Origin: Citromicrobium bathyomarinum
Lineage (GTDB): Bacteria; Pseudomonadota; Alphaproteobacteria; Sphingomonadales; Sphingomonadaceae
Direction: 5' to 3'
NCBI RefSeq assembly: GCF_021021475.1
Contig: NZ_JAINWL010000003.1
Span: 427,927 to 491,926 of the forward strand
Length of the DNA stretch: 64,000 bases
The translations under genes were made by a program, and so were the position numbers. Below are positions 17,880 through 26,737 of the stretch, piece after piece. Position 1 is the first letter of the stretch; each line of letters starts with the position of its first letter. Under the pieces are notes generated by a model. That model did not search any database. It saw only the letters and a program-made list of their open reading frames with translations, and was not told where the DNA came from.

Positions 17880-18758
17880 TTACCAGAAGAAGTCGTGAAT
17901 CACGTCGACCACTTCGCCGGTATAGGTGTTCACCAGCAGCACATCGTCGTAATAGCGGACCCAGCGATAGGGGCCGTAGGTCTGCGGCAGGCGATAGCTC
18001 CAAGGATCGTTGATCTGGTAGCGGCTGCCGAAGAACAGGCTGCCTAGCGAGAAGCCGATCCCGATCCGGCGATAGCTGTAGTTGCGATAGGGCGCGTAAT
18101 AGCGGCCCAGGTTGTAGTGCCGCCGGTTCTGCGCACGATAGCGGTGCCAGTTGTAGCGGTTGTCGTTCCGCCAGCTGCGGTTCCACCGGCGATAGTCGCG
18201 GCGCGCCTCGCGGCGGACATCACGCCGATAGTCACGGCGCGCATCCTGCCGATAGTCCCGCCGTGCTTCCCGACGGGCATCGCGGCGGTAATCGCGCCGC
18301 GCATCCTGACGATAATCGCGGCGTGCGTCACGGCGCGCATCGCGACGATCTTCCCGCCGGTCCTGCCGTACGTCCCGACGCGCCTCGCGGCGCTGCTCGC
18401 GGGCGTAGTTCTCGCGCGACTGCATCCGGGCGTCCCACGCCCGCTGCTCGGCCGCAGAACGCTGGCGCGTCTGCTGTCTGTCCTGCCGTGCTTCGCGGCG
18501 CTGTTGCTGACGCGCCTCGCGACGCTGCTCGCGGATCTGCGAACGATCGCCCCTGTTGCCGCGTGCCTCGCGACGCTCGGCGCGACGCTCTTCGCGCGAG
18601 GGCTGCCCGGCAAACTGGGTGTCGGCCTGAAGATAGGTCGAAACCCGGTTGGCCGGTGCCGGAGCGACGGCGGCGTTGGCCGGCAGGCCGGTCGCGGCGA
18701 GCGCGAGGCCGAGCGCAGTCAGCCCGCCATATCGAAAAAGATCTGTTGGATTATACAT
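17880..18758 (-). CDS. arginine-rich RcnB-family periplasmic protein
   Basis: Secreted protein of about 292 residues. Signal peptide ends near PANAAVAP. The middle, roughly residues 55-205, is extremely Arg/Asp/Gln/Ala-rich with degenerate repeats built on RRDYRQDA and RREARRDYR. The C-terminus has the RcnB-like fold pattern (GPYRWVRYYDDVLLVNTYTGEVVDVI), named after the E. coli nickel/cobalt efflux-associated protein. Metal linkage is inference only; no efflux pump is adjacent. ATG at 18758 is preferred over 18779 because the signal peptide then starts properly and AAGGGAA lies upstream. Confidence 0.75.
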   Translation of the reverse strand: MYNPTDLFRYGGLTALGLALAATGLPANAAVAPAPANRVSTYLQADTQFAGQPSREERRAERREARGNRGDRSQIREQRREARQQQRREARQDRQQTRQRSAAEQRAWDARMQSRENYAREQRREARRDVRQDRREDRRDARRDARRDYRQDARRDYRRDARREARRDYRQDARRDYRRDVRREARRDYRRWNRSWRNDNRYNWHRYRAQNRRHYNLGRYYAPYRNYSYRRIGIGFSLGSLFFGSRYQINDPWSYRLPQTYGPYRWVRYYDDVLLVNTYTGEVVDVIHDFFW

Positions 18759-18969
18759 GGTGCTAGCGGTTCCCTTCATGGCGATGGACCATTCGCGCCG
18801 CACCCACCAGGCGGCCCCTTTGTCCGTATGTATTACATGCCTGATACGGCCTGACACGTTTCTGAACCGGAGTTAGGGTTCCTTGTTCATATTTCCAGTC
18901 GCAATGATGAATGACGCTATTTTCACGGGACATTGACATGCGCCGCTGCGCCATGTGTTGATCGCGGCA

Positions 18970-19539
18970 ATGTTCGACAGTCTCGACAAGGTCCGCGGCG
19001 ATGCGCAGGCGCGGCTGGAGCGTGCGGCACGCGATCGCCGCTCGCCGATGCACACGCCGGTGATCGCAACCGGGGATGCCGATGCCCGGGTGATGGTGCT
19101 GCGCGCCTTCGATCCGTGGACGCTGCGCTTCCACACCGATGCCCGCGCGCCCAAGGTCGGCGTGATCGAGGCCGATCCGCGAATCGGCGTGCTGTTCTAC
19201 GACAAGGCGGAGAAAGTGCAGATCCGCGTGCAGGGGCAGGCGCGGATCGAGCGTGACAGTGCGGTCGCGCAGGCGGCGTGGGAGGCGGGCAACAACTTCG
19301 CGCGCCGCTGTTACCTCGGCGATGGGCCGGGAACGGTCGCGCAAACCGCATCCTCCGGCCTGCCGCCGCAGTTCGAAGGCCCCGAGCCGAGCGACGAGGA
19401 CCTGATCCCCGCGCGCGAGCACTTCGCGGTGTTGCTGGTCGAGCTGACCCGGCTCGACTGGTTCCATCTCGCGCATGATGGCCATTGCCGCGCCCAGTTC
19501 GATCTGGCGCAAGGCACTGCGCGGTGGGTGACGCCCTAG
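18970..19539 (+). CDS. pyridoxamine 5'-phosphate oxidase-like flavoprotein
   Basis: About 189 residues, split-barrel FMN-binding family related to pyridoxamine-phosphate oxidase. Seen: RRSPMHTPVIATGD, VMVLRAFDPWTLRFHTDARAPKV, GVLFYDKAEKVQIRVQGQARIE, the last being the typical second barrel strand pair, and a C-terminal end LDLAQGTARW-like (FDLAQGTARWVTP). Start is uncertain: GTG at 18955 or ATG at 18970. A perfect -35 TTGACA at 18933-18938 would place the transcription start almost exactly at 18970, so the mRNA may be leaderless. True substrate unknown; it may be a general flavin reductase or heme/F420-type relative. Confidence 0.78.
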   Translation: MFDSLDKVRGDAQARLERAARDRRSPMHTPVIATGDADARVMVLRAFDPWTLRFHTDARAPKVGVIEADPRIGVLFYDKAEKVQIRVQGQARIERDSAVAQAAWEAGNNFARRCYLGDGPGTVAQTASSGLPPQFEGPEPSDEDLIPAREHFAVLLVELTRLDWFHLAHDGHCRAQFDLAQGTARWVTP

Positions 19540-19572
19540 ACCGCGCGCGCTGCTTGCCATAGGGGAGGCAGC

Positions 19573-20934
19573 ATGAAGCGCCCCCACTTGCCTGCCAGAG
19601 ATCTGTTGCCGGGCATGGGCGAGGAGCTGATCAGCGCGAGCGACTGGAGCCGCCGTGCCGCCACCCTGGTGGGGGCGGTGCTGATCGGCCTGGTCGCGAT
19701 CGGCTTCGCGATTGCGGGCGACCATGCGTCCGAGCTGTTCAACCGCACCACCGCCGCACATCCATGGGTCTATCTCGTTTCCGCACCGCTGGTGTTCGTC
19801 GCGATCGTCGCGATCACCAACCGGGTTGCCCCCGATGCACGCGGATCGGGCATTCCGCAGGTGATTGCCGCCAGCCGCATGCCGGGCAGTGCGGCGATGG
19901 CCGGGCTGGTCGCGATCCGCACCGCGCTGTTCAAGGCGGTGCTGACCGTCGCCGCGCTGCTGGGCGGGGCATCGGTCGGGCGTGAAGGCCCCACCGTGCA
20001 GCTGGGTGCGGCGATCATGGTTCAGGTCCACCGCCTGTTCCGCGTCCAGGCAAGCGCGGGCGTGTACATCGCTGGCGGTGCCGCAGGCGTGGCCGCGGCG
20101 TTCAACACGCCGCTCGCAGGGATCGCCTTCGCGATCGAGGAGCTTTCGGTCGCCTACGAACAGCGGGTCGCGGTGCTGGTAATGGGTGCGGTGATGATCG
20201 CCGGTCTGACCGCGCAGGGCATCTCCGGCGATTACGTCTATTTCGGCCAGCTGGGCGGCAGTTTGCCGATCGTGACCGTGCTGATCGCCGCGCCGATCGC
20301 GGGGCTTTTGGGCGGAGCGGCAGGCGGCCTGTTCTCGCGCGCGGTGCTCGCACTGCGGGGGCCGGGCGGGCGCTTTGCCTCCCGGCTCAAAGCGCGTCCG
20401 CTGGCGACCGCGCTGGTTTGCGGCGTGGTGGTCGGCGTGCTCGGCTTTCTGACGGCGGGCGCAACCTCGGGCACCGGGTACGAGCCGACGCGTGATCTGC
20501 TGACCGGAGCGGACGCGGAATACTGGTTCGGTCCGGCCAAGTTCCTCGCCGCACTGGCGACCACCGCCAGCGGCATTCCGGGCGGCATCTTCGCTCCATC
20601 GCTGGCGGTTGGTGCCGGTTTCGGCGAGCTGCTGACCCCGCTTTTCCCGCCCGAACAGGCTGGGCTGATCGTGCTGATCGGGATGGGCGGGTACTTCACC
20701 GGCGTGGTTCGCGCGCCGCTGACCTCGGTCATCATTCTGAGCGAGGCGACCAGCTCCAGCCACGCGATCCTGCCGCTGTTCGCGACCGCGCTGATCGGTG
20801 ACTGGGCCGGCTCGATGGTGTGCAAGGAACGGCTCTACCACGCGCTTTCGCGGGACTTCCTGCCGGGCAAGGGCGACAGCGAGGGCGACGACGCGCCAGC
20901 CGCGACCGACGCCAAGCCGACCAAGGGCAGCTGA
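19573..20934 (+). CDS. ClC-family chloride channel/antiporter
   Basis: 453-residue polytopic inner-membrane protein. All ClC signatures are present: GSGIPQ (residues about 94-99), GREGPTVQ near 136 containing the gating Glu, IEELSV carrying the internal proton-pathway Glu position, and GIPGGIFAPSLAVGAGFG. Retention of both glutamates suggests a Cl-/H+ exchanger rather than a passive channel. Alternatively it could handle fluoride or nitrate, but no fluoride riboswitch is seen upstream. The C-terminal tail is acidic and Lys-rich. Stop-to-stop distance to the convergent membrane gene is only 7 bases. Confidence 0.9.
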   Translation: MKRPHLPARDLLPGMGEELISASDWSRRAATLVGAVLIGLVAIGFAIAGDHASELFNRTTAAHPWVYLVSAPLVFVAIVAITNRVAPDARGSGIPQVIAASRMPGSAAMAGLVAIRTALFKAVLTVAALLGGASVGREGPTVQLGAAIMVQVHRLFRVQASAGVYIAGGAAGVAAAFNTPLAGIAFAIEELSVAYEQRVAVLVMGAVMIAGLTAQGISGDYVYFGQLGGSLPIVTVLIAAPIAGLLGGAAGGLFSRAVLALRGPGGRFASRLKARPLATALVCGVVVGVLGFLTAGATSGTGYEPTRDLLTGADAEYWFGPAKFLAALATTASGIPGGIFAPSLAVGAGFGELLTPLFPPEQAGLIVLIGMGGYFTGVVRAPLTSVIILSEATSSSHAILPLFATALIGDWAGSMVCKERLYHALSRDFLPGKGDSEGDDAPAATDAKPTKGS

Positions 20935-20941
20935 GGCCCCG

Positions 20942-21442
20942 CTAGACATCGTCCCCCGGGGTGATGTGCGAGACGATCGAGCGGATCGTCATGAACACGA
21001 TCGTCACACTGGCCGAGGCGAGCGCCACCATCCCCACGGTCAGCGCGAACAGCGCGGTGTAGAGGTAGTTGTACCAGCCCTTCGGCAGGTTCTCGAACTC
21101 GCCGATCGGCAGGGTGAAGGCCAGCAGCACGAGGAAGCTGATCATCAGCGTCACCGTCGAGAGCACTGCGATCCGGGTGACCTGCTTGTAGGTATCGCGG
21201 TCGAAGTCGGTCTCTATCCGGCGGATCATGCCGATCAGCGTCAGCATCAGCGCGAGCGTGGTGGCAGAGGCGGTCGCGATTGCCGAGCCGAGGTAGAGCC
21301 CCGCGCGGCTGAGCGCCTCCAGCAGGTCGCGCGCTTCGGCCGCGCCATAGACGGTGCCGATCGCCTGACGCGCGCCGAGGCCGATGAGGCAGAAGACGAG
21401 GAAGCTGAGGAGGGGCCATAGAAGCGTGTGTTTGTATGCCAT
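20942..21442 (-). CDS. small four-helix membrane protein of unknown function
   Basis: 166 residues with about four transmembrane segments (LLWPLLSFLVFCLIGLGA; a second around LGSAIATASATTLALMLTLIG; VTLMISFLVLLAFTLP; LYTALFALTVGMVALASA). I do not recognise the family. The ATG at 21442 was chosen because the protein then begins just before the first helix; the frame stays open upstream but would add a non-membrane, Cys/Arg-rich stretch. A short charged loop (RRIETDFDRDTYKQ) separates helices 2 and 3. Confidence 0.6.
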   Translation of the reverse strand: MAYKHTLLWPLLSFLVFCLIGLGARQAIGTVYGAAEARDLLEALSRAGLYLGSAIATASATTLALMLTLIGMIRRIETDFDRDTYKQVTRIAVLSTVTLMISFLVLLAFTLPIGEFENLPKGWYNYLYTALFALTVGMVALASASVTIVFMTIRSIVSHITPGDDV

Positions 21443-21646
21443 GCCCCCGCAGCGGTTGAGCGCAGGCAAAGCTCCGAAACCGACAATTGTGGGTCTGCCC
21501 CCCGCCAGCCTGACACACCTGACACACAGTCCAGGGGTAAGAAAAACTCCCCTGTGCATGCCCCGCCTTCCAGACAGGGGCAGGGCATCGTCGCGGCAAG
21601 AGCATGGCGCCGACCTAGCGCGCGCGGGGCGAGTAGGAAAACCGCT

Positions 21647-21916
21647 TCAGCGCCGCTCGAAGCGTTCGAACCCCTCGGCTGGTATATCGCGCTCGTCGAT
21701 CCGGTCGACCGCAGCGCGCGGCGGGCCATCGTGCATCGCCTCTATCATCCGGGCGAGGGCAGTCTCCTCGCCTTCCAGATGTGCCTCCACCGTGCCGTCG
21801 GGAAGGTTGCGGACCCAGCCCGCAAGGCCCAGCGAGCGCGCGGTCTGCACCGTCCAGTCGCGGTAGAACACGCCCTGCACGCGGCCATGCAGGATCAGGT
21901 GACGGGCGACCTGCAT
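21647..21916 (-). CDS. acylphosphatase
   Basis: Small cytosolic enzyme that hydrolyses acyl phosphates. Signature HGRVQGVFYRDWT with catalytic Arg19, and GWVRNLPDGTVEA with catalytic Asn37. 89 residues from the ATG at 21916, which lies directly after the TetR stop and has AGGGA 11 bases upstream. An ATG at 21928 would add four residues and overlap the TetR gene. It is the downstream gene of a tetR-acylphosphatase pair. Confidence 0.88.
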   Translation of the reverse strand: MQVARHLILHGRVQGVFYRDWTVQTARSLGLAGWVRNLPDGTVEAHLEGEETALARMIEAMHDGPPRAAVDRIDERDIPAEGFERFERR

Positions 21917-21917
21917 A

Positions 21918-22577
21918 CTAGCCGCCATCCCTGCCCAGCAGCAGTTGCGCCATGGCTTCGCCCATCCGGCTGGCAGTCTCGTCCACCGGATGCCCGGGGG
22001 ACAGCAGCGCGAGCGCGGAGGCGACGCGATCGGGCTGGCCGAGCGAGAGGTTGAGGATCACGAAGACGATCGCCGGATCGCCGATCGGAATGATGCCCGC
22101 GTCGATCCCCTGCTGGATCAGTGGGCGGGCTGCTTCGTACAAAGGCTTCAGCAGCCGTTCGGAGACAATGTCGCTGCGCGGCGGCGGCTCCACGCTGGCA
22201 CGCGCGACGAAGCCGCGCAGATCCGGATGGCGGTCGTAATAGCCTGCAGTCATGCCGATCGCGAGCCGCAGCCTCTCGCGCAATGGCGTCTTTGCGTCGT
22301 TCGCCATCGCGGTCAGCGCGGCGATATTCGGCGCGAAGGTCTCTGTCAGCAGATCGACGCAGGCGAGCCACAGCCCCCCCTTGTTGCCGAAATGGACCGC
22401 GACGAGGTTGGGTGCCGCCCCCGCGCGGCTGGCGATCATCCGCACGCTCGCCGCCTCGAACCCGTTATCGGCGAAGCACCGCGTCGCCGCACGCAGCAGC
22501 GCATCGCGCCCCGCGGGGGCATCCGCCGTCCGCCGTCCGCGGCGCGGGGCCGATCCGTCTTGACCTTCGCTCGTCAT
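21918..22577 (-). CDS. TetR/AcrR-family transcriptional regulator
   Basis: 219 residues. The N-terminal helix-turn-helix is clear (RDALLRAATRCFADNGFEAASVRMIASRAGAAP...HFGNKGGL), followed by an all-helical ligand/dimer domain. The ligand is unknown. It faces a frameshifted DUF1254/DUF1214 lipoprotein gene; the intervening 66 bases hold a perfect 9+9 palindrome that is almost certainly its operator, so it probably represses itself and that neighbour. Confidence 0.88.
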   Translation of the reverse strand: MTSEGQDGSAPRRGRRTADAPAGRDALLRAATRCFADNGFEAASVRMIASRAGAAPNLVAVHFGNKGGLWLACVDLLTETFAPNIAALTAMANDAKTPLRERLRLAIGMTAGYYDRHPDLRGFVARASVEPPPRSDIVSERLLKPLYEAARPLIQQGIDAGIIPIGDPAIVFVILNLSLGQPDRVASALALLSPGHPVDETASRMGEAMAQLLLGRDGG

Positions 22578-22583
22578 GCTTCG

Positions 22584-22605
22584 TATATGTACGGGTGTAC
22601 ATATA
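22584..22605. promoter_or_regulatory. probable TetR operator overlapping a TATAAT box
   Basis: TATATGTAC (22584-22592), GGGT spacer, GTACATATA (22597-22605): two perfect 9-base arms. A consensus -10 TATAAT at 22602-22607 faces the lipoprotein gene, so bound repressor would block that promoter. The regulator's own ATG is only 7 bases from the palindrome. Confidence 0.8.
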
Positions 22606-22643
22606 ATGCCAAGTCAGGTTTTTTGGGCGAAAGGATCATTCTC

Positions 22644-24066
22644 ATGCGTCATGGTATCACCCGCCGCGCTGCGCTTTTCAATCTGTCCGCAGCATCGCTC
22701 ATCGCATTGCCCGGCTGTGCGTCGATCCAGCCGGACCCGAACTCGCGCGAGGACCAGCTGACCGGCGCGGTCGACGGGACGGTGATCGACGCGTTCTTCT
22801 ACGCTTTCGGCCCGTATGAATTCGCCCGGTCGATGCAGGCGCTCTCAGGCCAGATCGACGTCGGCGATACGCTGGTATCCGAAGAGGCGCTGGCCGATGC
22901 TGCGAAGCGGGCGGGTGATACCAACGTGCTCATCAACCGGCACATCCATGTGCGCGATCTGGCAGACGAGAGGATCCGCTCGGTCACCGCGCCGAACAAC
23001 GACACGCTCTATACCTCGGCGGTGCTGGAGCTTTCCAAGACTCCGGTGCGCCTGACGCTGCCCGACTCGGGCGACCGCTATCTGTCGGTCGCGTTGATGG
23101 ACATGTTCACCGACCAGACCATGGTGGGCCATGCGGAGAATGGGGGCAGGGCGGGGACGTACCTTATCGTCGGGCCCGACAGCCCGGTGAAGGACGGCCC
23201 CGACGTGATCCGCATGCCGTCGAACGATGTGTGGCTGCTGGCGCGCACCTTCGTGGCCGGGGTGGACGATCTCGATGCAGCGCGCGCGGTCCAGAGCGGG
23301 ATCGTGGTGGAGCCTGTCGATACGAAGTCGAAGCCGCTGCTCTTCACCACGCTCGCGCCGTCCGAAATGGAACCGCACAGCTTCCTCGCCCTGACCAACG
23401 AAGTGCTCGGCCGTTCGCCGAGCCACCCGCAGGTCGCGCGCGCCGCGAAGTTCGCGGACAAGGGCATCGTGCCGGGCGATCTGAGCGTGTGGGACGGCCT
23501 ATCCCTGCGTTCGCGCGCCGTGGCTGCCCCGTTCGCTGGACATGCTGCGCAAGGGGCTCTCGCGGTCGCAGGACAAGCCGGGCTGGAACGCGCCGCCCCT
23601 GATCCTGGGCGATTATGGCAATAACGACCTGGTCCGCGCCGCCATCGCGCTGATCGGCTTCGGCGCGCTCAAGACGCAGGATGCCCGCTATTTCCGGACC
23701 GAGACCGATGCCGCGGGCGACGCGCTGAGCGGCACGTCTTCCTACCGGATGGTGATCCCGCCCGCAGGCGTGCCGGTGAAGGCGTTCTGGTCGCTGAGCG
23801 TGTACCAGCCCGATGCCGACGGGCGGCTGTTCTTCTTCAAGGTGCCGATCGATCGGCATTCGATCAATTCGGGCTCGTCCGATCTGGTGAAACGCTCCGA
23901 CGGATCGATCGTCCTCCACCTCTCGCGCGAGCGCCCGGAGGAGAAGGACGTGGTCTGGGTGCCGACACCCGAAGGGCCTTTCGAGGCGATCTTCCGAACC
24001 TATCGACCAGAAGAGCCGGTGATCGACGGCAGCTGGAGTGTCCCGCCGCTGGCAAAGCAGGGCTAG
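22644..24066 (+). pseudogene. DUF1254/DUF1214 lipoprotein gene interrupted by a frameshift
   Basis: The N-terminal part (from ATG 22644, AAGGA upstream) carries a Tat-like RRAALFNLSAASLIALPGC lipoprotein signal and a DUF1254-type domain (INRHIHVRDLADERIR; NNDTLYTSAVLELSK). The DUF1214-type C-terminal part (SSYRMVIPPAGVPVKAFWSLSVY, FFFKVPIDRHSIN) continues in another frame from about 23,520 to 24066. The first frame runs on into meaningless Ala-rich sequence to 23624. The switch lies near 23480-23540, and the total length is 3n+1, equal to a one-base gain or two-base loss. Either a real mutation or a sequencing error; the rest looks intact. Function of the family is unclear. Confidence 0.8.
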
Positions 24067-24075
24067 CGGCCAGCC

Positions 24076-24121
24076 GCGCGCGCGGACCCAGTTCCTACCC
24101 CCCGGCTGGGTACGCGCGCGC
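24076..24121. terminator. long hairpin between convergent genes
   Basis: Sixteen-base arms with one mismatch: GCGCGCGCGGACCCAG at 24076-24091 and CTGGGTACGCGCGCGC at 24106-24121, 14-base loop. It lies between the stop codons of the lipoprotein gene and the convergent chemoreceptor gene. There is no strong T-run, but its position and stability suggest a bidirectional terminator. Confidence 0.6.
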
Positions 24122-24135
24122 TATCTTGCCCCGGC

Positions 24136-25899
24136 CTAGTGCACCATCGCGGTGCTTGCCGCGGGTGCGAAGGACATCGGTTTCGCCGTGCCGGCCTGGG
24201 TGCGGAAATGGCCGGCTTCTTCGGCCAGGGTCGTCACCTCGGACGCCAGCTGGCGCGATGCTGCCGAGGTTTCCTCGACCATGGCCGCATTCTGCTGCGT
24301 GGAGGTGTCCATGTCGGTGACGGCGGAGACGATTTCGGAGATGGCCGAGGCCTGCGCCTGATTGTCCGCCGCCATCGTATCGAGCAGCTGGTTCACATTG
24401 CCCACGCTGGTCGAAATCTGTTCCAGTGCCGCATCGACGCGCTGGACGCGGCCCACCGCGTTGCCGACCTCTTCCTGCGTGGTGGTCAGCTGTTCGCGCG
24501 CGGAGCCGGCTTCTTCCTCGGCCCGCATGGCGAGCGCGGAGACGAGATCGGCGACCACCGCGAAGCCGCGGCCCGCTTCGCCCGCACGGCCCGCTTCGAC
24601 GGCGGCGTTCATCGCGAGCACGCGGGTCTGGAAGGCGATCTTGTCGAGCCCTTCGATCACGGTGTCGATCCCCTCGGCGCTTTCCTGCACCCGGCCCATC
24701 GCCTGCATCGCCTCTTCGGCGAGCGAGCGGCCTTCGTGCACGACGCCGTTGGCCTCGTTGGCGCTGTGGGCGGTGTCCTTGGCCGCAGCAGCCCCGCGCG
24801 AGATCCGGTCGTTCATCTGGGCGAGCGCGGCGGAGGTTTCTTCCAGGCTGGCGGCGTTGGCTTCGGTCCGGCGGGCGAGCGATTCGGAGCTCTGCGCAAT
24901 TTCGCTGGAGCTCAGGCGGATCGAATCGGTCCCCTTAGTGACGCGTTCGATCAGCCCGCGCAGCGATTTGACCGCTTCGTTATAGTTGGCTTTCAGGCTG
25001 GCATAGGCCGGCGGATAGGTTGCGGTCACCTCGGCGGTCAGATCGCCCGCCGCGAGTGCGGAGAGACCTTCGGCCAGCGTATCGGTGACCATCTTCTGTT
25101 CGCGGGCGATCGCCGCCGCCGCCGCCCGGTCCTTCTCCAGCACGGCATTCAGGAAGGCGTCGATCGCGCGGGCCATGTCGCCGATCTCGTCCTTCTGTTC
25201 GAGGTGCGGCAGCTGGCCGTCGCCCGACTTGGCGAGGTCGTGCACCACGCTCGACAGGTTGGTGATCGGGTGGACGACCTTACGGGTGACGATGAAGATC
25301 GAGATCGCGATCGCCGCGACCGCCAAAATGGCGAGTACCAGCGCGATGGTCAGCGCGACGTTTGTTTCGCTCAGCGCCTGCCCGGTGACATCGCTGGCGA
25401 TGTCGATCTGCATTTTGGTCAGCGCCGCGATGCTCTCGGACACCGGATCGATGGTCTGGTAGAGTTCGTTATCGACGAAGCGCTTCAGCGCGTCAGAATT
25501 GCGGGCTTCCAGCAGTGCTTCCAGCCGCACGACAGCCGCGTCGGCAGCCGCCATCCGCACTTCTGCCTGCTTCGCCAGCACTTCCTCTTCGCCGAGAATT
25601 TCGGTCGCGCGATAGGATGCCCAAGCCTTCTTGATCGCCGCCTCGCCCTCGCGCACGTTCTTTTCCGCTTCAGCGTAGCCGATATTGCCGTTGAGCGCCT
25701 TGTGCGCGTTATCGACGATCAGCACCGCATAGGTGTCAGCGACCGTCTTGAGGTCTTCGAGCGGCTCGACGCGGTCGACCAGGATAGTCGAAAAGGCCGC
25801 CTCGTTGTTCTGCGCGGTGTGATAGAAGGCCCCTGCGAGCGCCAACAGGGCGGCGCTCAGGATCGCGAGGCAGGCAAAGAGCTTTAGCTTCAGGGTCAT
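24136..25899 (-). CDS. methyl-accepting chemotaxis protein
   Basis: 588-residue chemoreceptor. First membrane helix at about residues 8-27, a periplasmic four-helix-bundle-type sensor domain (about 30-180), second helix about 183-208, a HAMP region after VTRKVVHPITNL, then a long cytoplasmic coiled coil. The signalling hairpin tip reads IAFQTRVLAMNAAVEAGRAG and AGRGFAVVADLVSALA, slightly divergent from the canonical tip. No CheR-tether pentapeptide is visible at the C-terminus. The start is the ATG at 25899 before the first helix; the open frame extends upstream without sense. No che or flagellar genes lie nearby, and the ligand is unknown. Confidence 0.9.
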   Translation of the reverse strand: MTLKLKLFACLAILSAALLALAGAFYHTAQNNEAAFSTILVDRVEPLEDLKTVADTYAVLIVDNAHKALNGNIGYAEAEKNVREGEAAIKKAWASYRATEILGEEEVLAKQAEVRMAAADAAVVRLEALLEARNSDALKRFVDNELYQTIDPVSESIAALTKMQIDIASDVTGQALSETNVALTIALVLAILAVAAIAISIFIVTRKVVHPITNLSSVVHDLAKSGDGQLPHLEQKDEIGDMARAIDAFLNAVLEKDRAAAAAIAREQKMVTDTLAEGLSALAAGDLTAEVTATYPPAYASLKANYNEAVKSLRGLIERVTKGTDSIRLSSSEIAQSSESLARRTEANAASLEETSAALAQMNDRISRGAAAAKDTAHSANEANGVVHEGRSLAEEAMQAMGRVQESAEGIDTVIEGLDKIAFQTRVLAMNAAVEAGRAGEAGRGFAVVADLVSALAMRAEEEAGSAREQLTTTQEEVGNAVGRVQRVDAALEQISTSVGNVNQLLDTMAADNQAQASAISEIVSAVTDMDTSTQQNAAMVEETSAASRQLASEVTTLAEEAGHFRTQAGTAKPMSFAPAASTAMVH

Positions 25900-26081
25900 C
25901 CGGGAGGATCTTCTCTGCAATGGAACTGGGAAATACCCGTCCATTTTAGATGAGAAGCGCCCTTTTTGGCGGAAGGCCGCCATTTTCTTCGGTGGCAGAC
26001 CAAGTGGCTGCCCCCCGCATGCGCCTGCAACAGCCTGTTCCCAGAGGGTTAATCGGCCCCTCGCGACATCCTGTGAGCCGC

Positions 26082-26660
26082 TTACCCGCCGAGCATTCCG
26101 GCTGCCTGAGCGATCACCCACAGCCCGATGACGAGGAACAGCAGCGCGGCGATGATCCGCACGGCCCTGAGCGATACGCGCTCGATAATCGCGTTGCCGA
26201 ACCACACAGCGGGGACGTTCGCCAGCATCATGCCCAGCGTGGTGCCGATGGTGACCAGCAGCACGTTGCCGAACTGCGCGCCCAGCGCGATGGTGGCGAT
26301 CTGCGTCTTGTCGCCGATCTCGACCAGGAAGAAGGCGATTGCTGTGGTTAGGAACGCGCCAAAGCGACCGACCCTGGGCTGGTCGTCGTCCTCGAATTTA
26401 TCCGGCACCAGCGTCCACGCCGCCATCGCGACGAAGCCGACGCCCACCGCATAACGGAACCACTGCCCATCGAGCAGGCCCGCGATCGCGTGGCCGAGGA
26501 AGGCGGCAATGCCGTGGTTGGCGAGCGTGGCGACGAGGATCCCGAGGATGATCGGCACCGGCGCACGGAACCGCGCGGCGAGCACGATGGCGAGCAGCAT
26601 GGTCTTGTCGCCGATCTCGGCCAGCGCGACCACGGCGGTAGAGGTGAGGATGGCGTCCAC
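26082..26660 (-). CDS. TMEM165/GDT1-family Mn2+ exporter under a riboswitch
   Basis: 192-residue membrane protein of the UPF0016/GDT1 family (divalent cation, mainly Mn2+ or Ca2+, exchange). Both family signatures are present: ALAEIGDKTMLL near the N-terminus and FLVEIGDKTQIAT in the second half, with six or so helices and a DDDQPR loop between the two repeats. Start is GTG at 26660, with GGAG 9 bases upstream; a GTG at 26702 would add 14 residues and place the start inside the leader RNA. A yybP-ykoY riboswitch precedes it, so expression should rise with manganese. Confidence 0.9.
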   Translation of the reverse strand: MDAILTSTAVVALAEIGDKTMLLAIVLAARFRAPVPIILGILVATLANHGIAAFLGHAIAGLLDGQWFRYAVGVGFVAMAAWTLVPDKFEDDDQPRVGRFGAFLTTAIAFFLVEIGDKTQIATIALGAQFGNVLLVTIGTTLGMMLANVPAVWFGNAIIERVSLRAVRIIAALLFLVIGLWVIAQAAGMLGG

Positions 26661-26737
26661 TTTGCGTATCTCCGGGCCGGGCGAACAAGACAGCAACGGC
26701 ACATGACCTCCCGCCCGGCCAGGTGGAAGTCAGGTGC

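Noticed and set aside
18190..18420. Repetitive block considered as a CRISPR array
   Set aside because: Repeats are degenerate, spacerless and in frame, coding for the Arg-rich region.
19540..19572. Fluoride riboswitch before the ClC gene
   Set aside because: Only 33 bases of gap, and no matching conserved segments.
18763..20949. Long minus-strand frame opposite the flavoprotein and ClC genes
   Set aside because: Lacks motifs and conflicts with two well-supported plus-strand genes.
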